Below, one piece after another: positions 1 through 9,600 of a stretch of 64,000 nt of DNA. Each line of letters opens with the position of its first letter. The first letter of the stretch is position 1. The stretch covers positions 1 through 64,000 of the forward strand of contig NZ_KN234754.1 of NCBI RefSeq assembly GCF_000764025.1. Reading direction: 5' to 3'. Both the position numbers and the translations under genes were made by a program. The notes below the pieces were generated by a model. That model made no database searches, was not told the origin of the DNA, and saw only the letters and a program-made list of their open reading frames with translations. Source of the stretch: Pseudohaliea rubra DSM 19751 (GTDB lineage Bacteria > Pseudomonadota > Gammaproteobacteria > Pseudomonadales > Halieaceae).

Positions 1-1175
1 CTCGCGGCCGCGGCCGGCTCCCGGGCGCTGGCGGCCGGCGTGACGCGGATCTCGCGGCCGGGAAGGACGGCCCAGCGCAGCCGGTCTGCCTCTGTGTCCC
101 ACCAGGGGATACGCAGTTCCGGTACCTCGTAGCGCCCCGGTGCTACCGGCACCAGGGCAGCGCTGTCTGTGCGCACGCCAATCACCCCGCCGCTGCCTTC
201 TGCGTCTTCGATCTGCGGCTGGTCCGGGTAATACTTCAGGCCCCGGGTGGCCGGGAAGGTCACCGGCGGCAGCTGCGCGCCCTGCAGTCCCCGGCCCGTG
301 AGAGTCACTGTGCGGGTTACCGATTCCCCGGTAGCCAGCTGATCCGGTGGCCGCGACCAGCTCTCCTCAAGGGAGAGCCCGGCTGCCGGAAGCCAGCTCT
401 GTCCCGGAAAGCGATCCGGCCTGGGGCGCACGGTCACCGTCAGCGGCTCTGACTGCCGGGAGAGGCGCGGGCCGCTGCGCAGGTCAAACAGGCTGCGTGA
501 GCCCTGGCGGACCCGTGCCGTGAAGGTCTGCGCCGGAATTTCCAGGGTGCCGCTCTGCTCCGGGAAGATCGCGTAGCGGATCTCGTGTACCAGCCAGCGA
601 CGCTGGCCGTCGTCGCGCTGGAAGGAGTTCTGCCCCAGCGCCTTGACGAAGGCCCCGTCGAGCTTCAGCTCTGTGACGCTGCGGTCGTCAAGGGCTATCG
701 CCTGCTGGATGCGCAGCGTCAACAGCAGTTGCTGCTGCACGTAGCCACTGTCCTGGTCGAGCTCGGCAGTGAACAGGACCGTGGCGTCCGGATTGCCGGC
801 GGCCGGCGCTGGCTCCACCTCGATCACCAGCGGCGCGGTCTGCTCGCCACCGGCGGCCAGCGGCGGTATGGACAGCGTACCCTCGCGGCGGGGCGTGATT
901 TCCAGCTCCAGCGCGACCTCGCGACTGCTGCGGCCATTGATGATGCGCGTACTGGAGCTGCTCGAGCGCTGCAGGATTTCGAAGTCGCGGTTGAGGGGCG
1001 CAAGATCAGCGTCAGCCGGGTCCACGGTGCCGTCGGACCGGAGGGTCAGCCGCAGGCTGTCGCCGAGGTTCACCCGGTAGCGGTCGACGGTCGCCTCCAG
1101 CGCCGCAGCGAGGCCCGGGAGCAGTGCCGTGCTGAGGAGCAGGGCCTGCAGCCAGGCTCTACCAGATTTTGCCAT
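1..1175 (-). CDS. BatD-like oxygen-tolerance protein, C-terminus cut by window edge
   Basis: The frame is open from an ATG at 1175 to base 1, so about 391 residues are seen and the C-terminus is missing. The N-terminus is a clear signal peptide (MAKSGRAW, then a Leu/Ala-rich core ending LPGLAAALEA), followed by a beta-rich region starting VDRYRVNLGDSLRLTL, typical of BatD proteins. Near the window edge the frame reads WAVLPGREIRV, matching the last extracytoplasmic segment of the family. The start overlaps the stop of the upstream VWA/TPR gene by 17 bases, so the two are translationally coupled. It is the last visible gene of the minus-strand MoxR-Bat operon and probably a periplasmic, membrane-anchored partner of the VWA proteins. 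Exact molecular role is unknown for the family. Confidence 0.85.
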   Translation of the reverse strand, partial: MAKSGRAWLQALLLSTALLPGLAAALEATVDRYRVNLGDSLRLTLRSDGTVDPADADLAPLNRDFEILQRSSSSSTRIINGRSSREVALELEITPRREGTLSIPPLAAGGEQTAPLVIEVEPAPAAGNPDATVLFTAELDQDSGYVQQQLLLTLRIQQAIALDDRSVTELKLDGAFVKALGQNSFQRDDGQRRWLVHEIRYAIFPEQSGTLEIPAQTFTARVRQGSRSLFDLRSGPRLSRQSEPLTVTVRPRPDRFPGQSWLPAAGLSLEESWSRPPDQLATGESVTRTVTLTGRGLQGAQLPPVTFPATRGLKYYPDQPQIEDAEGSGGVIGVRTDSAALVPVAPGRYEVPELRIPWWDTEADRLRWAVLPGREIRVTPAASAREPAAAA

Positions 1176-3003
1176 TGTCTCTCTCCTCTCCCTGCCGCTG
1201 GCGCTGCCGGCTCTCGTAGCGGAACTTTTCCCGGAGCAGCCCCGAGGGATCATCAGGGACGCGCCGCAGCCACTGCTGCATCGCCTGCCGGGCCTCGATG
1301 TCGTCGGCCATGGTCTCGCCGGCGTCGAGCGCCGGGGAGGGCTGCTCGAGGGACTCCGCGGCGTTCCCGGCGTCGCCGTCGTCGTCGGCATCAGCATCGG
1401 CATCGGCACCGTCTTCGGCCTCGCCGGGGGTGTCTGCCGCGTCTCCCGGCTGCGGCGGCGCTTCGTTCTGTTGCTCGCCGCTATCGTTGCGCTGGCCCGG
1501 ACCTGGGTCCTGGTTCGGGTCGGTCGTTTCCTGCTGCCCCGGGGGCTTGCCCTGCTGTTCCTGGTCGTTACCCGCCTGCGGCTGTGCCTGTTCACCGTTC
1601 TCCCCGCTCTGCTGGCGTTCCTCTTCCTGCTGCTGGTCGCGCAGGGCCTCCACCAGGGCGAGGTTCTCTGCGGCGTCCTGCCGCCCGGGAGCGAGGGCCA
1701 GCGAGCGCTCGTAGGCGTCGATGGCTTCGTCGAGGCGGCCCGCCCGGGCGAGGGCGTTGCCGCGGTTGTAGGCGGCGTCGGCATCCTCGCGCTGGCTGAA
1801 GCTGTCGATGGCTGCTGCATAGTCGCCGGCGCGATAGGCCGCGGTGCCCCGCCACGCCGGGTCCTCGAAGGCTTGCGCGGCACGCTCCGGCTCTCCCTCG
1901 GCGAGGGCCCGTGCGCCCTGCTGGTCCGCGGTGAACCACAGATCGCTCCAGAGGTCGGCGCGAGCTGTGGGTGCGGGCAGGAGGAGGGTGAGGAGCAGGG
2001 GCGCCAGGCCCACAACCACGCCTCGGCGGAAGGCAAGGGCGGCCAGGGGTACGAGCGGCAGCAGAAACCAGTGTGCCATGTCTACCCAGCCCTCCGCCCG
2101 GCGGTCTGTTTCCGCGCTGTCGCCTGCACCGGGCTCTGCGGCCGCGAGGGCGGTGAGATCGCTGTCGTCGATGGCGATGCGTTGATAACGACCGCCGCCG
2201 CGACGGGCAAGCGCCTCCAGCCGCTCTTCAGGAAGGCCTGGAATGACGATGCTGCCGTCGTTGTTTTTGAAGAAGCCGCCGTTCGGCAGCGGGATCGGCG
2301 CACCCTCCGGGGTGCCGACGCCGAGCACCGACAGGGTGACCGCGCGGCCCTCCAGCATACCGACAACAGTGGCCACCTCCTGCTCTTCGATACTGTCGGT
2401 GACCAGCAGCAGCCGTCCCTGGCCTACGGCAGCGGCATCCAGAAGCGCCAGGGCCGCCGCCACGGCGGCCGGCGCATCGGCTCCGGGGACCGGCATCATA
2501 CCGGGGTCCAGGGCAGGCAGCAGATTGGCAGTGGTGGGGGTGTCATCCGTCAACGGCGTCACCACGTGGGCGTCACCGGCGTAGGCCACCAGTGCCGTCT
2601 GTCCTTCCGTCCGGCGCTCGAGTAGATCGAGGAGCTTGCGCCGGGTCCGGTCTATGCGCGAAGGCGCCAGGTCTTCGGCCCAGAGGGAGTAGCTGAGATC
2701 GAGGATGACCACCAGCGCGTCTTGCTTCTGCAGCACCGGGAGCGGTTGTCGCACCCAGCTGGGGCCGGCCGCTGCTACTGCCGCGAGAAGCCAGGCCGTA
2801 AGCAGCAGCGGGACCAGCGGGCTCCGGCGCCGGGGCCCGGCGCCGTCCTCCAGAAGATAGGGCAGCAGCGCCGGCGAGATCACGGTCTGCCAGCTTCCGC
2901 TCTGGCGTCGGGCCCGTGCGATAAAAGCGGCGAGTCCCAGCGCAGGGAGCAAAAGCAGCAACCAGGCCGGCCGCAGGAAATGAAAATCCGCCAGCAGACT
3001 CAC
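1159..3003 (-). CDS. BatB/BatC-type VWA and TPR fusion protein
   Basis: This 614-residue membrane protein has two N-terminal transmembrane segments (about 10-30 and 63-80), then a von Willebrand A domain with an intact MIDAS (D102-L-S104-Y-S106), two more membrane segments (about 313-345), TPR repeats (about 360-460) and a long Gln/Glu/Asp-rich low-complexity tail including an Asp-Ala run. In Bacteroides-type Bat systems the VWA (BatB) and TPR (BatC) parts are separate proteins; here they are fused. In the second operon of this window (37050-38590) they are separate genes. The GTG start overlaps the preceding VWA gene by 4 bases. It probably sits in the inner membrane and assembles with the neighbouring VWA protein under MoxR ATPase control. 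Confidence 0.88.
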   Translation of the reverse strand: MSLLADFHFLRPAWLLLLLPALGLAAFIARARRQSGSWQTVISPALLPYLLEDGAGPRRRSPLVPLLLTAWLLAAVAAAGPSWVRQPLPVLQKQDALVVILDLSYSLWAEDLAPSRIDRTRRKLLDLLERRTEGQTALVAYAGDAHVVTPLTDDTPTTANLLPALDPGMMPVPGADAPAAVAAALALLDAAAVGQGRLLLVTDSIEEQEVATVVGMLEGRAVTLSVLGVGTPEGAPIPLPNGGFFKNNDGSIVIPGLPEERLEALARRGGGRYQRIAIDDSDLTALAAAEPGAGDSAETDRRAEGWVDMAHWFLLPLVPLAALAFRRGVVVGLAPLLLTLLLPAPTARADLWSDLWFTADQQGARALAEGEPERAAQAFEDPAWRGTAAYRAGDYAAAIDSFSQREDADAAYNRGNALARAGRLDEAIDAYERSLALAPGRQDAAENLALVEALRDQQQEEERQQSGENGEQAQPQAGNDQEQQGKPPGQQETTDPNQDPGPGQRNDSGEQQNEAPPQPGDAADTPGEAEDGADADADADDDGDAGNAAESLEQPSPALDAGETMADDIEARQAMQQWLRRVPDDPSGLLREKFRYESRQRQRQGEERDNGKIW

Positions 3004-4019
3004 GCGCGTGCCTCCCGGGCCATTGACCTGCCGCCTCGGGCCTCGCGAAGTGCGAGGAGGAAGCTCGCCAGGACCGCCAGGGCCAGTGGCCAGTGCTGTA
3101 AGGAACGCCGGGGTCGGAAGGTCGCCGTGTCGGTCTCCACCGGCTCCAGGCGGTCAATCTCCCGGTAGATCGTGGCGAGCTCCTGCGGATCCCTGGCACG
3201 GAAGTAGCGTCCCCCGGTGCGGCGGGCAATGGCCTCGAGCGTGGCTTCGTCGAGATCCGCCGAAGGATTTACCCGGCGGCTGCCGAAGCGTGAGCCGAGC
3301 ATCCCGGGCACCGTGAGGCTGTCCGCGCCGATACCGATCGTGTGCACGCGGATCTCGAGCGATGCCGCCAGTGCCGCGGCTTCAAGCGGGTCGACGCTGC
3401 TTGCGGTGTCCTGCCCGTCGGTCAGCAGCACCAGCACCCGGCTTTCGGTCGGGCGATCCCGGAGGCGCTTTACGGCCAGCCCCAGGGCATCGCCGATCGC
3501 CGTCTCCTGGCCGGCGAAGCCGATCTGTGCCTCCTGCAGGAAGCGGTCCACGGTGCGGGTGTCATGAGACAGCGGTGATTGCACATAGGCGCGACTGCCG
3601 AAAAGGATGAGACCCACGCGGTCGCCGCGGCGGCGCTCGACGAACTGGCCACCTACGGCTTTTACTGCATCGATGCGCCGGACCAACTGCTTGTCAACGC
3701 GCATGTCTTCGACACGCATGCTTCCGGAAATGTCGACGGCGAGCATCAGGTCCCGGCCCTCGTTGGGAAGAACCACGGGCTCGCCGATCCAGGTGGGCCG
3801 CGCGAGGCCGCTGAGGAGGCCGAGCCAGACGATGGCGAGCAGGAGCAGGGGGCCGCGCCGGCCGTCGCTTCCCCCGGTAGCCCCCTCGAGGCCGCGCCAG
3901 GGCAGGCTGAAGGGAACGCGCAGGGCCGCATGCCGCTGCGCCCGGGGCGGCAGCAGGGCGCGGAGCAGCAGCGGCAGGGGGGCAAGGGCGAGGGCCCAGG
4001 GCCAGAGCAATTCGATCAC
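3000..4019 (-). CDS. BatA-type VWA domain membrane protein
   Basis: The 339-residue product has an N-terminal membrane segment, a second one near 57-72, and a von Willebrand A domain with a canonical MIDAS (D96-I-S98-G-S100-M) plus the later conserved LLTDGQDT segment. A C-terminal hydrophobic stretch lies before the end. This is the layout of aerotolerance BatA proteins, which bind a divalent metal through MIDAS and are thought to act as membrane-bound partners of MoxR ATPases. The start is GTG. It overlaps the DUF4381 gene upstream and the VWA/TPR gene downstream by 4 bases each, so this is a tightly coupled operon. Confidence 0.9.
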   Translation of the reverse strand: MIELLWPWALALAPLPLLLRALLPPRAQRHAALRVPFSLPWRGLEGATGGSDGRRGPLLLLAIVWLGLLSGLARPTWIGEPVVLPNEGRDLMLAVDISGSMRVEDMRVDKQLVRRIDAVKAVGGQFVERRRGDRVGLILFGSRAYVQSPLSHDTRTVDRFLQEAQIGFAGQETAIGDALGLAVKRLRDRPTESRVLVLLTDGQDTASSVDPLEAAALAASLEIRVHTIGIGADSLTVPGMLGSRFGSRRVNPSADLDEATLEAIARRTGGRYFRARDPQELATIYREIDRLEPVETDTATFRPRRSLQHWPLALAVLASFLLALREARGGRSMAREARA

Positions 4020-4492
4020 GGCGCCGGCCTCCCCGGGCGCTGTGCCCGCAGCCAGTGCTCAGCGGCCTCGCAGAAGGCCATGGCATCGCCTGCGGCGGGT
4101 GAGGGCTCGTAGGGCAGCGTGTCGCGGACCGCAGCGAAGGGCTGCGCCGGTGCGGTGGCGTCGAGGAAAGCGAGCCAGCGGCGGCCGCTCAGGGCCGCGC
4201 TGTCGCGCCGGGGGTAGCACGCAAGGGCTACGCGCTTCAGCAGTGTATTGACCGCCGCGGTGAGACCGGCCGGGTCCCCGCCCAGGCGCGCACGGAGCTC
4301 CGCAAGCTCGCGCCGCGCCGCGCGCAGAAAGGCACGGCGGCGCCAGGCACGCAGGGCAAGCAGGGCAAGGATCAGGACGGCGATCAGGCCGAGCGCGGCC
4401 AACACCCACCAGCCCGGCGCTGGCGGCCAGGCCTCTACCGGCGGTGGCGTCCGCAGGGGCTTGAGCGCGGCGAGCGGGTCCTGCGGGTTCAT
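4016..4492 (-). CDS. DUF4381 membrane protein of MoxR-Bat operon
   Basis: This is a 158-residue protein with one strong transmembrane helix (about 28-48, GWWVLAALGLIAVLILALLA) and a cytoplasmic helical domain that includes LLKRVALACYPR and GRRWLAFLDA. This pattern, and the position between DUF58 and VWA genes, identifies the DUF4381 family. Its molecular role is not established. It overlaps both neighbours by 4 bases. A diverged paralogue lies at 35601-36086. Confidence 0.82.
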   Translation of the reverse strand: MNPQDPLAALKPLRTPPPVEAWPPAPGWWVLAALGLIAVLILALLALRAWRRRAFLRAARRELAELRARLGGDPAGLTAAVNTLLKRVALACYPRRDSAALSGRRWLAFLDATAPAQPFAAVRDTLPYEPSPAAGDAMAFCEAAEHWLRAQRPGRPAP

Positions 4493-5418
4493 AGTCCCCG
4501 GCCCCCGTAGAGTTCGCGCAGGAGTCCGAGGGGCGGGCGGGTGGTGCTTGCCTCAATGCAGGGGATGCCGAGTTGTCCCAGCAGGGTCTCCCGCTCCGCC
4601 CTGGCTTCCGCGAGCCTCTTGCCCAGGCGCTCGCGGAGGGTGCGGTCACCGAGGGCGAGCGTTTGGCGACGGTCACCGTCGCTGATGGTGTAGCTTCCCG
4701 GTGGCGGCAGGTCTTCCTCGAGGGGATCCGTGCAGTGCAGAAGGGTGAGTTCCGTATGACGGCGGAGTTGGAACAGATGCTCGCGGCCATTGTCGTCGAG
4801 GAGCCCGGTAAGGTCGCTGATAAGAAAGACACTGCTCCCGGGCCGCGCGATGCGTCGGAGTTTTGCCAGCAGGTCGGCGACCCCGGGGGCCGGGGCCGCC
4901 GGATCGCGCAGCGCGGCGTTGTAGTCGCAGAGCGTCGACAGCAACCCCAGCACGGAGCGCCGGCTGCGTCGCGGCCGCAGGTCGCGATGACCGTCGGCGC
5001 CGAAAACCAGGCCGCCGACGCGCTCCCCCGCATCGAGGGCGCTCCAGGCGACGAGGGCCGCCAGGTGGGCCGCGAGCACGGATTTGAAGCAGGCCACAGA
5101 GCCGAAGAACATGCCCGGGCGCTGATCCACCGCGACCAGTACCGGGCGTTCCCGGTCCTCGTGGAAGAGCTTGGTGTGGGCCTTGCCCGTGCGCGCCGTG
5201 ACGCGCCAGTCGATCGCGCGGACGTCATCCCCCGGCTGGTAGCTGCGCACTTCGTCGAAGTCGATGCCGCGACCGCGGAAGTTCGCGCGGTTGCTGCCGG
5301 CGAGGTGCGAGAGGGCGCGGCGTCGGCTGGTGATAGCGATCTGCCGTGCGGCAAAGCGCAGTGCGAGCAGATCGGCGAGCTCGCAGTAGGCGCCTTCCGG
5401 TGCGCGCTCGAAGTCCAC
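4489..5418 (-). CDS. DUF58 domain protein
   Basis: The 309-residue soluble protein carries the DUF58 signature SYQPGDDVRAIDWRV near residue 60, followed by a VWA-like fold (PVLVAVDQRPGMFFGS, VFLISDLTGLLDD). DUF58 proteins accompany MoxR ATPases and VWA proteins throughout bacteria and are thought to take part in assembly or activation of partner complexes. The GTG start lies 5 bases after the moxR stop, with no other convincing start. The paralogue at 34636-35604 shares the YQPGDD and DWR motifs. Confidence 0.9.
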   Translation of the reverse strand: MDFERAPEGAYCELADLLALRFAARQIAITSRRRALSHLAGSNRANFRGRGIDFDEVRSYQPGDDVRAIDWRVTARTGKAHTKLFHEDRERPVLVAVDQRPGMFFGSVACFKSVLAAHLAALVAWSALDAGERVGGLVFGADGHRDLRPRRSRRSVLGLLSTLCDYNAALRDPAAPAPGVADLLAKLRRIARPGSSVFLISDLTGLLDDNGREHLFQLRRHTELTLLHCTDPLEEDLPPPGSYTISDGDRRQTLALGDRTLRERLGKRLAEARAERETLLGQLGIPCIEASTTRPPLGLLRELYGGRGL

Positions 5419-5423
5419 GGGCC

Positions 5424-6380
5424 TCAGGCCGCAGGCACCAGGGCGAGCAGTTCCTCGGTAACCCGATCCGGCGTCACGCCGTTCGCCTCTGCCTCGAAGG
5501 TGAGCAGGAGCCGGTGGCGGAGGACATCGCCGAGCACCGCCTGGACGTTGTCAGGACCGACGAAGTCAGCGCCATGGAGCCAGGCGTGGGCCCGCGCGCA
5601 GCGATCCAGGGCGATGGTGGCCCGGGGGCTGGCGCCGTAGGCTATCCAGCCGGCGAGCTCGCCGCTGTAGGCCGCCGGCTCACGGGTCGCGATCACCAGC
5701 TGCACGATGTACTGCTCCACGGCCTCGGCCATGTGGAGGTCGAGCAGCGCCTGGCGCGCCTCGAAGACCCGCTCCTGGCTCACCACCGGCGGCGCCACAG
5801 CGCCCCTCTGGCCGGCCTCGGCCCGGGTCAGGCGCAGGATTGCTGTTTCGGCGGCAGCGTCCGGGTAGTCCACGCGGACGTGAAGCAGGAAACGGTCGAG
5901 CTGTGCTTCCGGCAGCGGGTAAGTGCCCTCCTGCTCGATGGGATTCTGCGTCGCCATCACCAGGAAGAGGCGCGGCAGCGGCCAGGATTCGGCGCCGACA
6001 CTTACCTGCCGTTCAGCCATGGCTTCGAGCAGGGCCGACTGTACCTTGGCCGGCGCCCGGTTGATTTCGTCGGCGAGGACGAGGTTGTTGAACACGGGGC
6101 CCTGCTGAAAATGGAAGCCACCCTCCTGGGGCCGGAATATCTCCGTACCCGTGACGTCCCCCGGAAGCAGATCCGGTGTGAACTGGATGCGGTGGAAGGA
6201 ACCCTCGATACCGTCGCCAAGGCTTTTGATGGCACGGGTCTTGGCAAGGCCCGGGGCGCCCTCCACGAGCAGGTGCCCATCGGCGAGGAGGGCGATGAGC
6301 AGGCGCTCCACCAGGTGTTCCTGCCCGATAACCTGAGTCGTGAGCCACTCTTTGATGGCCAGAATGTCCGCCTTCGCCAC
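5424..6380 (-). CDS. MoxR family AAA+ ATPase
   Basis: The product is 318 residues, the usual MoxR length. It has Walker A GAPGLAKT (41-48), Walker B VLADEINR (101-108), the sensor-like region MATQNPIEQEGTYPLPEAQL, and a C-terminal lid domain with GASPRATIALDRCARAHAWL. MoxR ATPases act as chaperone-like remodelers for VWA-containing partners. The GTG start follows a good ribosome site, AGGAG, 5 bases away. It is the first gene of the minus-strand operon running moxR, DUF58, DUF4381, VWA, VWA/TPR, BatD. The divergent neighbour is glutamate dehydrogenase. Confidence 0.93.
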   Translation of the reverse strand: MAKADILAIKEWLTTQVIGQEHLVERLLIALLADGHLLVEGAPGLAKTRAIKSLGDGIEGSFHRIQFTPDLLPGDVTGTEIFRPQEGGFHFQQGPVFNNLVLADEINRAPAKVQSALLEAMAERQVSVGAESWPLPRLFLVMATQNPIEQEGTYPLPEAQLDRFLLHVRVDYPDAAAETAILRLTRAEAGQRGAVAPPVVSQERVFEARQALLDLHMAEAVEQYIVQLVIATREPAAYSGELAGWIAYGASPRATIALDRCARAHAWLHGADFVGPDNVQAVLGDVLRHRLLLTFEAEANGVTPDRVTEELLALVPAA

Positions 6381-6449
6381 GGTTGCTCCTTGCTTGTGAT
6401 TAACGGGGGTTGCGGTCCGGCCCGGGTGCCTTTGCTGCCCCGGCGGGGC

Positions 6450-6464
6450 GCGCTAGTCTAGCGC
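6450..6464. repeat. 15-base perfect palindrome in divergent intergenic region
   Basis: The sequence GCGCTAG-T-CTAGCGC is a perfect inverted repeat with 7-base arms around one T. It lies in the 260-base gap between the divergent moxR (minus) and glutamate dehydrogenase (plus) genes, 70 bases upstream of moxR. It could be an operator for one or both genes or a cruciform-forming site. No regulator is identified. Confidence 0.5.
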
Positions 6465-6640
6465 AGCTTAGGCAGCGCACGCGAGGCATCGCGGACGGTG
6501 CAACGGGCGTTGGGACTGGTGTCGTCGACAAAAGTTCCCATCGACGCAATCGGCAAGGCCGGGGAGAATTCGGTAGACTGCAGGCCGGTTTTTATCGCCG
6601 CGGCGGCCCGCGCCGCGACGCCGCTGGCACGGAAGGATCT

Positions 6641-9600
6641 ATGAACTGGGAGAACCTGAAGGCGACCCTTCTCGAGGAGCTTGCCGACCGCATCGATCAT
6701 CGGGCCGAGGCGGACAAGCGCGACTCCCTGCACAACCTTGCCTCGGCTTTTTATCGACGCTTCCCGGCGGAAGATCTCCGGGGCCGCTCCCCCGAGAACC
6801 TCTACGGCTGTGTCTATGGCCTGCTGCGCTTCATGCGCCACTTCGCCGCCGGCGAGGGGCCGCGGGTGCGTATCTTCAACCCGCAGCTCGATCGCCACGG
6901 CTGGGAAAGCAGCGCGACGGTGGTGGCCATTCTGTGCCGGGACATGCCCTTCTGCACAGCGTCTGTGCGTGGCGAAATCAACCAGCGACAGATTCCCATC
7001 CATACGCTTGCCAGCTGTAACCTGGTGAGTCTTCGCGCGAAGGACGGCGCCCTCGAAACAGTCCTGCCACCGGGCGCCGTGGCGCCGGCGGACGCCTCCG
7101 CCGAGAGTCTCCTCTACTTCGAGATCGGTCGCCACTCCGATATCGGGGAGCTCGAAACGCTGCGGCTGGCCATCGAGGAAATCCTCGGCGAGGTGGCGCA
7201 GGTGGTCGATGATTTCACCCCCATGCGGGAGCGGCTCGATGTGGCCGCCGCCGACCTGAGCGCTGCCGCCTGCGTCGACGCGGAGCAGCGTGCCGAGGCG
7301 CGGGCCTTCCTCGACTGGCTCAAGCACGACCACGTGACGTTCCTCGGCTACGAGTATCTCGCCGTGTCCCGCGCCGGCGCAGGCTACGAGGTCGATAGCT
7401 GCCCGGAAACTCACCTGGGCATTCTCCGGGAGCGCGAGACCCTTGGTCCCCGGGACCTCGGCGAGGACCTTGCCAGCACGGCACCGGCGACGCTGCACGA
7501 GAGCGAGCTCACCTTCGGTAAGTCCCGCCGGCGCTCGCGGGTGCACCGCCAGGCCTACCCGGACTACGTCGAGGTCAAGGTGTTCGACGCCGCGGGCGAG
7601 TTGGTCGGCCAGCACCGTTTCCTCGGTCTCTACACGGCGGCGGTGTACACCATGGCCCCGTCGCTTATTCCGGTGCTCCGTCGCAAGGTCGAGGCCGTGC
7701 TCGCGCTTTCGGGCCTCGATACCAGTGAGCACGATGGCCGCGAGCTCATCCGCGTGCTCGAGCTTTTCCCCCGGGACGAGCTGTTCCAGTCCAGCGTCCC
7801 CAAGCTCTACGAGATAGCCAGCGCGGTCAATCGCATTCAGGAGCGTCGCCAGACGCGCCTTTTCGTGCGTCGGGACCCGCACGACAAGTTCGTGAGCTGC
7901 ATGGTCTATATGCCCCGGGATCGCTATACCACAGAACGGCGCCAGCGGGTGCAGCGGATCCTCACCGGCGCCTTCGCTGCCGAAGAGTCCGAGTTCACCA
8001 CGCTGTTTACCGAGTCGATCCTGGTCCGGGTGCACTTCGTGCTCCGGATCGACTCCCGGCGGCTGGACGCCTACAACGTTAATGAGATCGAGGAACAGAT
8101 CGTGCAGGCGACACTGGCATGGGAAGACCGTTTGCGGCACCGGCTTGTCGAGGAATTCGGCGAGGAGCAGGGCGAGCGACATTTCCGTGCTATCGGCGTG
8201 GGTTTCCCGCCGGGCTATCAGGACGACTTTGACCCGCGGGTTGCGGTCGTCGATATGCACAAGATGCTGGCCCTGGATGCCGGCGAGCGCCTCGGCATGA
8301 GCCTCTACCGGCTTCTGGAGGAGGGCGATGATCATCTGCGCCTGCGTCTTTACAACCGCGCCGCGCCGCTGCCCCTGTCCGACGTACTGCCGATCCTGGA
8401 GAACCTCGGACTCCGCGTGGTGACGGAGCGCGCCTACCCGGTGCGTCCCGGTCAGGGCGAGGACTACTGGATCCAGGAATTCTCGCTTATCTACACGCTG
8501 GCGCAGAATATCGACCTCGATGAGGTGAAGGATGAATTCGAGGACGCGTTCCGGCGCATCTGGTTCGGCGAGGCCGAGAGCGATTCCTTCAATCGGCTGC
8601 TTCTGGGTACGCGCCTGTCCTGGCGCGAAATCGCCCTGCTGCGCGCCTACGCCTGCTATCTGCGCCAGATCAATTTCCCCTACAGCCTGGTCTATATTGC
8701 CGAGACCATGGCGGACCACCTGCACCTGTCCGCCTGCATTGTCGAGCTGTTCCTGACCCGCTTCTCCCCGGTCTTCGATGGCGACGAGGAATGGCGCGCG
8801 CAGCGCGAGGCAGCGGTGGAGGAACGCGTGCTCACCGGCCTCGATGCGGTGCAGAACCTCGGCCAGGACCGCATTATCCGCCAGTACGTGGCCGTCATTC
8901 GCGCCACGCTGCGCACGAATTTCTTCCAGCCCGACGAGCGCGGCGAGCTGAAGCCCTACTTCTCCTTCAAGCTGCAGCCCGGCGCTATTCCCGACGTGCC
9001 GCGGCCAGTGCCGCTCTACGAGGTCTTTGTCTACTCACCGCGTCTCGAGGGTGTGCATCTGCGCGGCGGCAAGGTGGCCCGGGGCGGCCTGCGCTGGTCC
9101 GACCGGCTTGAGGATTTCCGCACGGAGGTGCTCGGGCTGGTCAAGGCGCAGCAGGTCAAGAACGCGGTTATCGTCCCCGTGGGTGCCAAGGGAGGATTCG
9201 TTTGCAAACGCCTCGGTGCTGACTGGGAGCGGGATGCGGTGCAGGCGGAGGGGGTCGACTGTTACAGGACTTTTATCCGCGGTCTTCTGGACATCACCGA
9301 CAACCGCACAGAGCAGGGCATCGTGCGCCCGACGCACGTTGTGGCCAAGGACGACGAGGACCCCTATCTCGTCGTTGCGGCCGACAAGGGCACGGCAACG
9401 TTCTCGGATATTGCCAACGCCCTGGCGCGGGAATACGGTTTCTGGCTCGGCGATGCCTTCGCCTCCGGCGGCAGTGTTGGCTACGATCACAAGAAAATGG
9501 GCATCACCGCCCGCGGGGCGTGGGTGTCCGTCGAGCGCCATTTCCGCGAGCTCGGCATCAACGTGGCGACCACGCCGTTCTCCGTCGTTGGCATCGGCGA

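Noticed and set aside
1129-2625. Long plus-strand open frame opposite the VWA/TPR gene
   Set aside because: It runs antisense to a clear VWA/TPR protein, has no family-like sequence, and arises from high GC content.
6458-8725. 755-codon minus-strand frame opposite glutamate dehydrogenase
   Set aside because: It is antisense to the strongly conserved dehydrogenase and shows no recognisable domain.
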